NCBI GenBank assembly: GCA_963835735.1
Contig: CAWIGP010000002.1
Coordinates: forward strand, 1,364,001-1,428,000
Origin: DASQMT01 sp963835735
GTDB lineage: Bacteria; Actinomycetota; Thermoleophilia; Solirubrobacterales; Solirubrobacteraceae
Reading direction: 5' to 3'
Length of the DNA: 64,000 bases
In this document: piece by piece, positions 26,183 to 33,778 of the stretch
Position numbering within the stretch: the stretch's first letter is position 1
Layout of the letters: every line of letters begins with the position of its first letter
Notes under the pieces: generated by a model
Databases searched by the model: none
What the model saw: the letters and a program-made list of their open reading frames with translations, nothing else
What the model was told of the DNA's origin: nothing
Position numbers and translations under genes: made by a program

Positions 26183-26800
26183 TCAGGCGCAGTTCGGCCA
26201 GGGCGTTGCGCCGCGCTCCGCGAGCAGCGCGGCGGCCCGGCGATCCTGCTCGGCCTCCGGAGCCTTGGCTGGATCGCCGCGCCCGCCCATCGCGCGCCAC
26301 GTCGCACGCGAGAACTGGTACTTGCCGCGGTAGCGGCCGTCGCTCGAGACCGCCGTCGGGTCGCCACCCGACTCGCACAGCGCGATCTGCTCGAGCGTGA
26401 CGGCGCCGCCCGCGTTGGTCTTGGTCGCGCCCCCGGCGCCGAGCCCGAGCGCGGCGAGCGTCTGCGGTCCGACGATGCCGTCGACCACCAGGCCGTTGGC
26501 TCGCTGGAAGCGACGGATCGCGCGGCGCGTCTGCGGCCCGATGATGCCATCGGCGGAGACACCCAGCGCCCGCTGGACGGCCACGACGTCGACGCCCGGC
26601 GCCACCGCCTTGGACGCGGACGGCGACGTCGACTCGGCCATCGCCCCGCCGGCAAGGGCGAGCGACGCGCCCAGAACGGCGACCGCGGAGCGGCGGCCGC
26701 GCATCCACCGGAGCCGGCGGACGGCTTCGGCGCGGCGGGCTCGGGAGCGCCGCCGGGATGCGAGCCAGGGGTCGGGAAAGGACGGATCGGTTGTCGGCAC
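26183..26800 (-). CDS. Secreted peptidoglycan-binding, Rpf-like transglycosylase
   Basis: A 205-residue exported wall enzyme. A long basic N-region precedes a signal helix (AVAVLGASLALAGGAMA). A PG_binding_1 domain follows (about 70-115; DGIIGPQTRRAIRRFQ and DGIVGPQTLAAL). The C-terminal 75 residues are a transglycosylase-like domain: IALCESGGDPTAVSSDG has the catalytic glutamate, and YRGKYQFSRATW is the second conserved block, as in resuscitation-promoting factors. GTG 26800 has GAGG 8-10 bases upstream. It lies behind a c-di-AMP riboswitch, the known context for Rpf genes in actinobacteria. Confidence 0.88.
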   Translation of the reverse strand: MPTTDPSFPDPWLASRRRSRARRAEAVRRLRWMRGRRSAVAVLGASLALAGGAMAESTSPSASKAVAPGVDVVAVQRALGVSADGIIGPQTRRAIRRFQRANGLVVDGIVGPQTLAALGLGAGGATKTNAGGAVTLEQIALCESGGDPTAVSSDGRYRGKYQFSRATWRAMGGRGDPAKAPEAEQDRRAAALLAERGATPWPNCA

Positions 26801-26821
26801 GTAGGAACCTCACTGGTCATC

Positions 26822-26970
26822 ACGCCTACGGGGTTAGCTGTCGGGCTCGCGCTGTGACCTGCGCTACGCCGCTCTCAGGCGGCGATTCGCCCCGTGGAGC
26901 CTCCGGCTCCCTTGGGTCCCCCGTTCCCCTCCGCCCGCAGGCGGGGAGGACTCGGCTGGTTCGACTGCGA
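26822..26970 (-). promoter_or_regulatory. ydaO/yuaA-type cyclic di-AMP riboswitch
   Basis: On the minus strand the leader of the wall hydrolase contains the conserved blocks of the ydaO motif in the right order: GGGGGACCCAA (around 26915), GGGGCGAATCGCC (around 26885) and, near the 3' end, CGACAGCTAACCCCGTAGGCG (26824-26844 region). In actinobacteria this riboswitch sits upstream of rpf and NlpC/P60 genes and turns them off when c-di-AMP is high. The outer stem ends are approximate. Recognition is by memory of the consensus, not a covariance search. Confidence 0.85.
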
Positions 26971-27008
26971 GCCGGAGAGAATACGGCTCCGGCGGATGGA
27001 ATGTCGCG

Positions 27009-28404
27009 TCACGGCTCGGCGAGCGCGCCGCGCGCTAGCTGCGGCGCGAGGTTGCGCAGCGCCGCCGGATGCTCGTCAGGCGCCGCGAGCGCGGCGTCGA
27101 AACCCGCCTCGTGGGCGGCGGCGCGCTCGCGCGGATAGTCGCCCGCAGTCGCATGCGTCACCAGGAAGGCCCAGTCTGACGACTGCAGCGCCAGCAGCTC
27201 GCGCAGCGCCCGCTCGGGCACGTCCGGTGCCGCGGCGAGCGCGCGCAGCTCGGCGGCGCGCTGACGCCACGCGAGCCCGCCCGCGGCCGGGCCGCTCCAC
27301 GTGCTCAGGTCGCGGGGCGAGCCCCACGAGGTCACCGGCAGCGCCGGCGCCGGCGCCGGCTCGAGCTCCTCGAGCAGGTCGTCCAGCGGCGCGATCCGCA
27401 ACCCGGCGCGATCGGCGGCGGCGAGGACCTCGGCCAGCCAGGCGACGCCCTCGTGCCAGTGCAAGCCGAGCAGCTCGGTGTCGAACGCGACCACGCACAG
27501 GCCTCCAGCCGGCGACCCGCGCGGCGGCGCGGGCGACGAAGTCCCGCGCGTCCGCCCGCGCCTGCGCGGCGCCGCGCGCCGCGTCGTACGGGGCGCCGTC
27601 GACCGCCCACGCCTGGTGGCGATGCTCGGTCAGCCGGTGCGTGTCGCGGTAGGCGCCCCGCGACGGATACCCCTCAGCGCTCCAGACGAGCTCGAGCACG
27701 TCCCGGTCGAGCGGCACGAGCAGCGGGCCGGCGGGCGAGCGCAGCGGGCGCAGATTCGCCGGGTCGCCCCGGCCGAGCAGGTCGGTCAGGTCGATGCACG
27801 TCGCGCGCACACCGGCCTCCTCGAGCAGCGCGTCGAGCCACGACGCGTGCGCGCACTCCGGCAGCCACAGCCCGCCGCGCCAACCGCCGGAGCGGGAGCG
27901 ATGCGCGGCGATGCCGGTCTCGAGCTGGAGCCGCACGCCGCCCGCCGTCGCGAGCAGCGGGAGGATCGCGTGGGTGGCCGACGAGGTCCACGTCGCGTGC
28001 GCCGCGAGCCGCGCGGCGAGGTCGCCGCGACGGGGCGACGGCGCGGCGCGCTCGAGCGCTGCCGCCGCGCGCTCGTATTCCCGCGCCGAGTACTCGAGCG
28101 CCGCCACCACGCCGCGGTCTTCCGCAACCGCGATGTCGAGGCGGTGCGACTCCGGCCGGATCTCGCGCAGGAACGCCGCGCAGCGCGCGAGCACGCCCGG
28201 CGCCTCGAGCTGGTCGCCGAGCACGGGCGTGACCGAGAGCGTCACGCGGCCGGGGGCTGCGTCGAGCACGTCGAGCAGCGGCAGGTAGCAGGTCGCGACC
28301 GCCTCCCACAGCCACTCCTCCCCGAACGGCCACGTCCCGTAGCCCTCGACGTAGGGCATGTGCGTGTGCAGCACGATCGCCAGCGCGCACGGCGCGCGGC
28401 TCAT
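27009..28404 (-). pseudogene. GH57-family protein (1,4-alpha-glucan branching enzyme-like), frameshifted
   Basis: The N-terminal frame from ATG 28404 reads LAIVLHTHMPYVEGYGTWPFGEEWLWEA (the GH57 opening, given in part), with LWLPECAH and GHRHQ-like turns further on. Around 27500-27510 the frame shifts; the rest (CVVAFDTELLGLHWHEGVAWL region) continues to 27009. One extra base in GCCGGCTGGAGG fits. FDTELLGLHWHEG is GH57 conserved region 4, whose aspartate is catalytic. Together about 464 residues. The start overlaps the methyltransferase stop as ATGA. Same kind of break as in three other genes here. Confidence 0.82.
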
Positions 28405-29165
28405 GGCCGCAGCACGGCGAGCAGGTCGAGCGCGCCGTCGAGCGCACCGCGCCGCAGCCGGAAGTCGCGCTCGGAGATCGCGGGCGTGAAGCGGTCGTAG
28501 AACCGCTCGGTGATGCCGAGGCGCGCGTGGATCGCATCCCACCCGGCGTGCTCGAGCGCGAGCTGGTGCAGGCGCAGCTTGCGCGCATGGAACAGCCCGA
28601 GCAGGTCGACCCGGGCGAAGTGGTGGGCGCACAGCGCGCGGTACTCGTCCGGCCGGTACTCGCGCACGTGCCACGGGTTGCCCGACCGCTCCGCCCCCTT
28701 GGGCGCCAGCGTCAGGACGTTCGGCGTCGAGACGTACACGACGCCGCGCGGCCCGACCAGGCCGCGCAGCCGCGCGAGCACCGCGTCGGGATCCCGCACG
28801 TGCTCGATCGTCTGCAGGAACACGACGCAGTCGACGTCGCCGCTCCAGGTCTCGATCATGTCGCGCTCGAACGTCAGGTTCCCGCCGGCGTACTTCAGCC
28901 GCGCGTGGTCGAACGCGTCCGGGTTGGCGTCGACGCCGACGACCGACGCGGCGGTGGCGGCAAGCACGCGGCTGCCGTATCCCTCGCCGCACGCGAGGTC
29001 GACCGCGCGCCGGCCGTGCACCCGCTGCGCGATCCACTCGTAGACGACCCGGTGGCGCCGGTACCAGTAGTTCTCCTCCGGCACGTCGGGCAGCGTCCGC
29101 TCGCCGGTGAGGTGCAGAGGCGGGACGCCCGGGGGCTGGTCGCGCTGCACGTACAGGTCGGCCAT
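28401..29165 (-). CDS. Class I SAM-dependent methyltransferase
   Basis: A 254-residue methyltransferase. Motif I is AVDLACGEGYGSRVLA and the acidic motif VVGVDANPDAF; LQTIEHVRDPDAVL and YVSTPNVLTLAPKG complete a Methyltransf_11/23-like fold. The pairing with a GH57 glucan enzyme is a conserved theme in actinobacterial polymethylated polysaccharide and glycogen-like loci, so the acceptor might be a sugar; that is inference. It overlaps the GH57 gene as ATGA and starts at 29165. Confidence 0.88.
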   Translation of the reverse strand: MADLYVQRDQPPGVPPLHLTGERTLPDVPEENYWYRRHRVVYEWIAQRVHGRRAVDLACGEGYGSRVLAATAASVVGVDANPDAFDHARLKYAGGNLTFERDMIETWSGDVDCVVFLQTIEHVRDPDAVLARLRGLVGPRGVVYVSTPNVLTLAPKGAERSGNPWHVREYRPDEYRALCAHHFARVDLLGLFHARKLRLHQLALEHAGWDAIHARLGITERFYDRFTPAISERDFRLRRGALDGALDLLAVLRP

Positions 29166-29197
29166 CGCGGGCCGGAACGCTAGTGGGCCCGCCCGCA

Positions 29198-29329
29198 ACG
29201 TTCCACCCGAGATCGGCGGCCGCTGATCGCCGCCTGGCGACGTCCTCGGTCGGGGCGGTAGCTCCGCTATCGCACCCTCCCTGCGTCCTCGCCAGCCGCC
29301 GCCAGCGGCCGGTCTCTCGGGCGGAACGT
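29198..29329 (+). ncRNA. Structured intergenic element, copy B (upstream of Lon-N gene)
   Basis: A long hairpin, outer arms about 29198-29212 with 29315-29329 (ACGTTCC...GGAACGT, ACCCGAGA with TCTCGGGC), middle arm GGCCGCTG with CAGCGGCC, then the conserved inner blocks GATCGCCGCCTGGC and CTGCGTCCTCGCCAG, and a small tip hairpin near 29258-29274. The inner blocks match copy A (9600-9715, minus strand), while outer stem and tip have different bases that still pair. It ends about 40 bases before the next gene, and a -10 box for that gene lies after it, so it may also be an independent RNA or a terminator-like structure. Confidence 0.62.
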
Positions 29330-29357
29330 CACGAGCGGACCCACTCGCCCCCGGCGA

Positions 29358-29363
29358 TACGCT
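29358..29363 (+). promoter_or_regulatory. -10-like box of Lon-N gene, leaderless type
   Basis: TACGCT ends 6 bases before ATG 29370. If used, the structured element just upstream would not be part of this transcript. Confidence 0.45.
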
Positions 29364-29369
29364 CTGGAG

Positions 29370-29996
29370 ATGGCGCCGCTGGTGCGCGACTTCCCGCTCT
29401 TCCCGCTGGGCCTGGTCGCCCTGCCGAGCGAGCTGATCCCGCTGCACATCTTCGAGGAGCGCTACAAGACGATGATGGCCCGGGTGCTCGAGGAGGAGGG
29501 CGAGTTCGGCATCGTCTGGGTGTCCGACGACGGACTGCGGCCGGTCGGCTGCGCGTGCGAGGTCGCCGAGGTGCTCGAGCGGATGCCCGACGGGCGGCTC
29601 AACCTGGTCGCTCGCGGGACGCGCGCGTTCCGGATCGAGGCGCGCCAGGAGGAGCTGGCCTATCCCGCCGGCACGGTCGAGTTCCTGGAAGACCGCACGG
29701 AGGAGCCGGACTCGGAGGCCGCCGCCGAGGCGCACACGGTGTACGCCGAGCTGGTCGAGCAGGCCACCGATCGCGAGCCCGACGTCGAGGAGATCGGCGA
29801 GATGTCCGCGTACGAGATGGCGGCCACCGTCGAGTTCGGCCTGGAGGCCAAGCAGGGGCTGCTCGACCTGCGCTCCGAGAGTGCCCGGCTGCGCCTCGTC
29901 ACGCGCCTCTTCCGCGGTGCGATCAAGCGGCTCGACTTCGTCGAGCGCGCGCAGGCCCGGGCGCGCTCGAACGGCAAGGTTCACTTCGAAGGCTGA
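29370..29996 (+). CDS. LON substrate-binding (Lon N-terminal domain) protein
   Basis: A 208-residue protein covering only the N-terminal substrate-binding domain of Lon (PUA-like fold), opening with DFPLFPLGLVALPSELIPLHIFEERYKTM (in part) and followed by a helical extension. There is no AAA+ or protease domain. Such stand-alone proteins are common in bacteria and their role is not settled; they may hand substrates to proteases. It is monocistronic. Confidence 0.85.
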   Translation: MAPLVRDFPLFPLGLVALPSELIPLHIFEERYKTMMARVLEEEGEFGIVWVSDDGLRPVGCACEVAEVLERMPDGRLNLVARGTRAFRIEARQEELAYPAGTVEFLEDRTEEPDSEAAAEAHTVYAELVEQATDREPDVEEIGEMSAYEMAATVEFGLEAKQGLLDLRSESARLRLVTRLFRGAIKRLDFVERAQARARSNGKVHFEG

Positions 29997-30029
29997 GTAA
30001 CTCCCGGAGCGTTCTCCCGATCGTGGTCC

Positions 30030-30599
30030 TCATAGCGCGGGGTCGGCCCCATACCGCCGCAGCAGCGCCGCGCTCGCTTCGTCGCCCTGCTGCACCGCCG
30101 CGTCCAGCGCGGTGAGGCCGCCGGCCTGCCGCGCGTTCGGGTCGGCGCCGGCCTGGAGCAGCAGCCTGATCGCCTCGGCGTCCCGCGCCGCAGCCGCGGA
30201 GTGCAGCGGCCGCACCGGCGGGTTCACCGCCTCGGCGTCCGGGTCCGCGCCGGCCTCGAGCAGCGCTGCGACCGCCTCCGCGCCGCCGAAGAAGCAGGCG
30301 TAGTGCAGCGCGGTGAATCCGTCGGCCGAGCGGCGGCGGACGAGCCCCGGATCGGTGGCTAGGTCCGCGCGCAGGTCGTCGGCGCGGCCGAGCGCGGCGT
30401 GGTCGAGCCCGTCGAGCGGCGGCTGGGCCGCGAGCAGCGCCCGCAGCGCCTCGGGCTGGCGATGGTAGAGCGCGACGCGCACCGCGGAGACGCCGTTCTC
30501 GTGCGCGCCGGCGAGGTCGGGATCGGCGCTCAGCTGCGCTTCCAGCGCCTCGACGTCGCCGGCCTTGACGGCGGCCAGCAGCTCCTCCGCGGCGGCCAT
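30030..30599 (-). CDS. Ankyrin-repeat protein
   Basis: A 189-residue protein made of about five ankyrin repeats with no signal peptide. Clear repeats are GFTALHYACFFGGAEAVAALL, with LEAGADPDA after it, and LHSAAAARDAEAIRLLL with LQAGADPNARQ after it; the others are degenerate. Ankyrin repeats bind proteins; the partner is not evident. A 10-base gap separates it from the lipoprotein gene, so they could be one operon (dsrE, lipoprotein, ankyrin). Confidence 0.88.
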   Translation of the reverse strand: MAAAEELLAAVKAGDVEALEAQLSADPDLAGAHENGVSAVRVALYHRQPEALRALLAAQPPLDGLDHAALGRADDLRADLATDPGLVRRRSADGFTALHYACFFGGAEAVAALLEAGADPDAEAVNPPVRPLHSAAAARDAEAIRLLLQAGADPNARQAGGLTALDAAVQQGDEASAALLRRYGADPAL

Positions 30600-30609
30600 G
30601 GGGGCGAGC

Positions 30610-31011
30610 CTATCGCTCGATCCCGCACACCCGCTCGGTCACGTCAGTGGTGAACGCGGCCAGCCGCTGGAACGTGTCCGGGACGCCGCGCGAGCGGTCC
30701 GAGAACGCCAGCGTGCCCGCCTCCATCCTGACCCGATAGGAGAGCTGGCTGTACGCCCCGGGCGGCAGCTCGATACTCAGCTCCGCCTGCGGCGACAGGT
30801 CGCGCACGAGCCGGCGCGCGGTCAGGAGCCGTTCGGCGTCGAGCTCGTGCTCGGTGCCGTTGCACTCGACGCTGCCGCCGTCGGACACCAGCAACTCCAC
30901 GTTCGCGTTGCGATCCGCGCCGCTGCGCTCGACCACGAACAGATCCGGCGGCCGGCTCCCGCATCCGGCCAGCATCGCGGCAAGCGCCAGGGCGAGCAGC
31001 GCCCGCCTCAC
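30610..31011 (-). CDS. Small predicted lipoprotein
   Basis: A 133-residue protein with a lipobox: LALALAAMLAGC, cysteine at residue 17. The mature part is short and has two further cysteines (VECNGTEH and ERVCGIE) that could form a disulfide. No family recognised. The GTG start overlaps the dsrE-like stop as GTGA, so it is coupled to that gene. Confidence 0.75.
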   Translation of the reverse strand: MRRALLALALAAMLAGCGSRPPDLFVVERSGADRNANVELLVSDGGSVECNGTEHELDAERLLTARRLVRDLSPQAELSIELPPGAYSQLSYRVRMEAGTLAFSDRSRGVPDTFQRLAAFTTDVTERVCGIER

Positions 31012-31391
31012 ACCACCACCAGCTGTGCGCCCGCGCTCTCACGCAGGAAGCGCGGCGTCGAGAGGACGCCGTCCAGCCGCCCCTCGACATCGAGCCCGGT
31101 CGTCTCGACCGCCGCTGCGCAGGCCCAGATCCGACAGTCGGTCAGCTCGGCCGCCATGTCGCGCAGCTCGACGAGAGAGCGCGCGAAGACCTCGCGTCCG
31201 GGCTCGGTCAGCGCGGGCGTCTCGTCCGGGCGCAGCGCACGGACGAGCAGCTGCTCATCGAGCAGCGGCGCGAGCGCCTCGAACGTGGCGAACCCGCGCG
31301 CCGGCTCGCCCTCCGCGGCGACGGACACGAGCAGCGACAGCCCGGTGTAGAGGCGGTCGAGGCGGCCAGAGGCGAGGATGACGGCGATCAT
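31008..31391 (-). CDS. DsrE/DsrF-like protein
   Basis: A 127-residue protein with the DsrE-like alpha/beta fold. Opening MIAVILASGRLDRLYTGLSLL and the later region LTDCRIWACAAAVETTGLD fit the family, in which conserved cysteines near CxxxC relay sulfur. Here two cysteines (C93 and C97 or close) are present. Its divergence from a tusA gene 16 bases away supports a sulfur-transfer link. It could equally be a DsrE-like protein without sulfur chemistry. Confidence 0.72.
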   Translation of the reverse strand: MIAVILASGRLDRLYTGLSLLVSVAAEGEPARGFATFEALAPLLDEQLLVRALRPDETPALTEPGREVFARSLVELRDMAAELTDCRIWACAAAVETTGLDVEGRLDGVLSTPRFLRESAGAQLVVV

Positions 31392-31407
31392 GGTGCCCAC
31401 TGATCGT

Positions 31408-31644
31408 ATGGAGGAGACGCTCGACGCCCGCGGCCTCGCCTGCCCGCTGCCGGCCATCAAGGCCCGCCGGGCGCTGGCCGCGATCCCGCCCGGCGGGACG
31501 CTGGTCGTGCTCGCCACCGATCCCGAAGCGCCGATCGACGTCGCCGCCGTGGCCACCGACTCGGGCTGCGCGTTCGCGGTCGAGCAGGACCGCGGCGCGT
31601 GGCGGATGACGCTTACGCGGCCGCCAGCACCGCCGCGGCGCTGA
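31408..31644 (+). CDS. tusA: TusA/SirA-family sulfur carrier
   Basis: A 78-residue protein with the TusA signature LDARGLACPLPAIKARRAL; the cysteine in CPLP carries persulfide sulfur. Length matches the family. I take ATG 31408 because the sequence then begins METLDARG-like, as usual; ATG 31390 is also in frame. Its 3' end overlaps the convergent HAD gene by 32 bases. Its neighbour on the other side is the divergent dsrE-like gene. Confidence 0.88.
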   Translation: MEETLDARGLACPLPAIKARRALAAIPPGGTLVVLATDPEAPIDVAAVATDSGCAFAVEQDRGAWRMTLTRPPAPPRR

Positions 31645-32257
31645 GCCGCGCGAGCACGACGTGCGCGTCGCGCAGCGCCGGCGCCTCCGCCGCGGTCCGC
31701 GCCACGCCCACGGTCATCATCCCGGCCGCGAGGCCCGCCGCGACGCCGGGTGCGGAGTCCTCGATCGCCGCGCAGCGGGCGGGCTCGACGCCCAGCCGCT
31801 CAGCTGCCGCGAGGAACATGTCGGGCGCCGGCTTGCCGTGCTCGACCTCGTCGCCCGCGACCGAGACGGCGAACGTGCTCGCGAGGCCCGCTCGCGCCAG
31901 CGTCCGGTCCAGCCGCGCGCGCGGCGAAGAGGACGCGACGGCGACCGCGAGCCCGCCCGCGGCCAGCTCCCGTACGGTCTCCAGCGCGTCCGGGAACGGC
32001 ATGAGCTCCGTGTCGATGAGGTCGAAGAGCCGCGCCGAGTAGGCGTCCCAGAACACGTCGAGCGGCTCCAGCCCGGGGATCCGCTCGGCGAAGAACGCGT
32101 GCACCCGCGCGTACGGGAGCCCGATCAGGCCCGCGTACTCGGCGTCGTCGATGTCGTAGCCGTGCCGCGCGAGCGACCGTGCCCACGCGATGCGGGCCAG
32201 CGGCTCGGAGTCGACGAGCGTCCCGTCGCAGTCGAAGATCGCTGCCGCGAGCGTCAC
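31613..32257 (-). CDS. HAD-IA hydrolase (beta-phosphoglucomutase / phosphatase-like)
   Basis: A 214-residue HAD with motif I AIFDCDGTLVDSEP, cap domain with LPYARVHAFF, motif II AVASSSPRARLD and motif III/IV EHGKPAPDMFL then AIEDSAPGV. These are the marks of the beta-PGM/DOG phosphatase subgroup. The start is GTG 32257, overlapping the mmsA stop as GTGA, so it is translated with mmsA. Substrate not known; a sugar phosphate is typical. Confidence 0.9.
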   Translation of the reverse strand: MTLAAAIFDCDGTLVDSEPLARIAWARSLARHGYDIDDAEYAGLIGLPYARVHAFFAERIPGLEPLDVFWDAYSARLFDLIDTELMPFPDALETVRELAAGGLAVAVASSSPRARLDRTLARAGLASTFAVSVAGDEVEHGKPAPDMFLAAAERLGVEPARCAAIEDSAPGVAAGLAAGMMTVGVARTAAEAPALRDAHVVLARLSAAAVLAAA

Positions 32258-33756
32258 TTGTGCGCTGGGAACCCGTAGTCCGCGCCGCGGGCCTGCATGG
32301 GCCAGCGCTCCGTCACGACCTTGCCGCGCGTGTAGAACAGGACGCCCTCGCGGCCGTGCACGTGCAGGTCGCCGAACAGCGACTGCTTCCATCCGCCGAA
32401 CGAGTAGTAGGCCATCGGCACCGGGATCGGCACGTTGACGCCGACCATCCCGACCTGCACGCGCGCCTCGAACTCGCGCGCGGTCCGCCCGTCGGTCGTG
32501 AAGATCGCCGCGCCGTTGCCGTACTGGTTGCGGTTGACGAGGTCGAGCGCCTGCTCGAACGTGTCCGCGCGCAGCAGGATCAGCACCGGGCCGAAGATCT
32601 CGTCGCGGTAGATCGTCATCTCCGGCGTGACGTGGTCGAACAGCGTCGGGCCGACCCAGAAGCCGTCGTCGTGCCCGGGCACCGCGACGCCGCGCCCGTC
32701 GCGGCGCAGCTCGGCGCCCTCGCCGACGCCCGCCTCGATCGCGCCGAGCACGCGCTCGCGCGCCGCGCCGGTGACGAGCGGGCCCATCTGGCTGCCCTCC
32801 TCCGATCCGGGACCCACGCGGACTGCGTCGACGCGCGCCTCGAGCGCCTCCGCGAGCGCGTCGCCCGCCGGGCCGACCGCGACGGCGGCGGAGATCGCCA
32901 TGCAGCGCTGGCCGGCCGAGCCATATGCGGCGGACGCGATCGCGTCGGCAGCGACGTCCACGTCCGCGTCGGGCATCACGACCGCGTGGTTCTTGGCGCC
33001 GCCGAGCGCCTGGACGCGCTTGCCGTGCGAGGTCGCCGTCTCGTAGATGTAGCGGGCGATCGGGGTCGAGCCGACGAACGAGACCGACGCGACGCCCGGG
33101 TGCGTCAGCAGCGCGTCGACCGCCTCCTTGTCGCCGTGGACCACGTTGAACGCGCCCTCCGGGAGGCCCGCCTCTGACAGCCACTCCGCCATCAGCAGCG
33201 ACGCCGACGGGTCCTTCTCGCTCGGCTTGAGGATGAACGCGTTGCCGCACGCGAGCGCGAGCGGGAACATCCACATCGGGACCATCGCGGGGAAGTTGAA
33301 CGGCGTGATGCCGACCGAGACGCCGAGCGGCTGGCGCAGCGAGTGCGAGTCGACGCCGGTGGCGACCGACTCGGACTTCTCGCCCTTGAGCAGGTGTGCA
33401 GCGCCGCAGGCGAACTCGACGACCTCGAGCCCGCGCTGGACCTCGCCGCGCGCGTCCTCGAACGTCTTGCCGTGCTCGGCCGTGATCACGCGGGCGAGGT
33501 CGCTCGCGTGCGCGGCCAGCAACTCGCGGAAGCGGAACAGCACCGTGGCGCGCCGGGTCAGCGACTGTGCGCTCCACGCCTCGAAGCCCACGGTCGCGGC
33601 CGCAACCGCACGATCGACCTCGGCGGCGGTCGCGAACGCCACGCGGCGCGTCACGGCGCCGGTTGCCGGATCGGTCACCTCGCCGTAGCGCGAGGCGTCG
33701 TGCAGCCGCTCGCCCCCGATCCAGTGGGCGACGGTCTCGAGCGCTGTGGTGGTCAT
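32254..33756 (-). CDS. mmsA: CoA-acylating methylmalonate-semialdehyde dehydrogenase
   Basis: A 500-residue aldehyde dehydrogenase. It converts methylmalonate semialdehyde to propionyl-CoA in valine and inositol breakdown. MmsA-type marks are GITPFNFPAMVPMWMFPLA and the catalytic region SAGQRCMAISAAV with Cys near 284, plus EIFGPVLILLRA. Length matches. It fits the branched-chain acyl-CoA theme (Icm, acyl-CoA dehydrogenases, ETF). Start ATG 33756 is 6 bases from a minus-strand TACCCT that overlaps the -10 of the divergent MFS gene. Confidence 0.93.
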   Translation of the reverse strand: MTTTALETVAHWIGGERLHDASRYGEVTDPATGAVTRRVAFATAAEVDRAVAAATVGFEAWSAQSLTRRATVLFRFRELLAAHASDLARVITAEHGKTFEDARGEVQRGLEVVEFACGAAHLLKGEKSESVATGVDSHSLRQPLGVSVGITPFNFPAMVPMWMFPLALACGNAFILKPSEKDPSASLLMAEWLSEAGLPEGAFNVVHGDKEAVDALLTHPGVASVSFVGSTPIARYIYETATSHGKRVQALGGAKNHAVVMPDADVDVAADAIASAAYGSAGQRCMAISAAVAVGPAGDALAEALEARVDAVRVGPGSEEGSQMGPLVTGAARERVLGAIEAGVGEGAELRRDGRGVAVPGHDDGFWVGPTLFDHVTPEMTIYRDEIFGPVLILLRADTFEQALDLVNRNQYGNGAAIFTTDGRTAREFEARVQVGMVGVNVPIPVPMAYYSFGGWKQSLFGDLHVHGREGVLFYTRGKVVTERWPMQARGADYGFPAHK

Positions 33757-33761
33757 GCGCC

Positions 33762-33768
33762 TAGGGTA
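33762..33768. promoter_or_regulatory. Back-to-back overlapping -10 boxes of mmsA and MFS genes
   Basis: TAGGGT (33762-33767, plus, 11 bases before GTG 33779) and TACCCT (33768-33763, minus, 6 bases before the mmsA ATG) are almost fully superimposed in a 22-base gap. Both transcripts would have little or no leader. Confidence 0.55.
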
Positions 33769-33778
33769 TGCCCCCATC

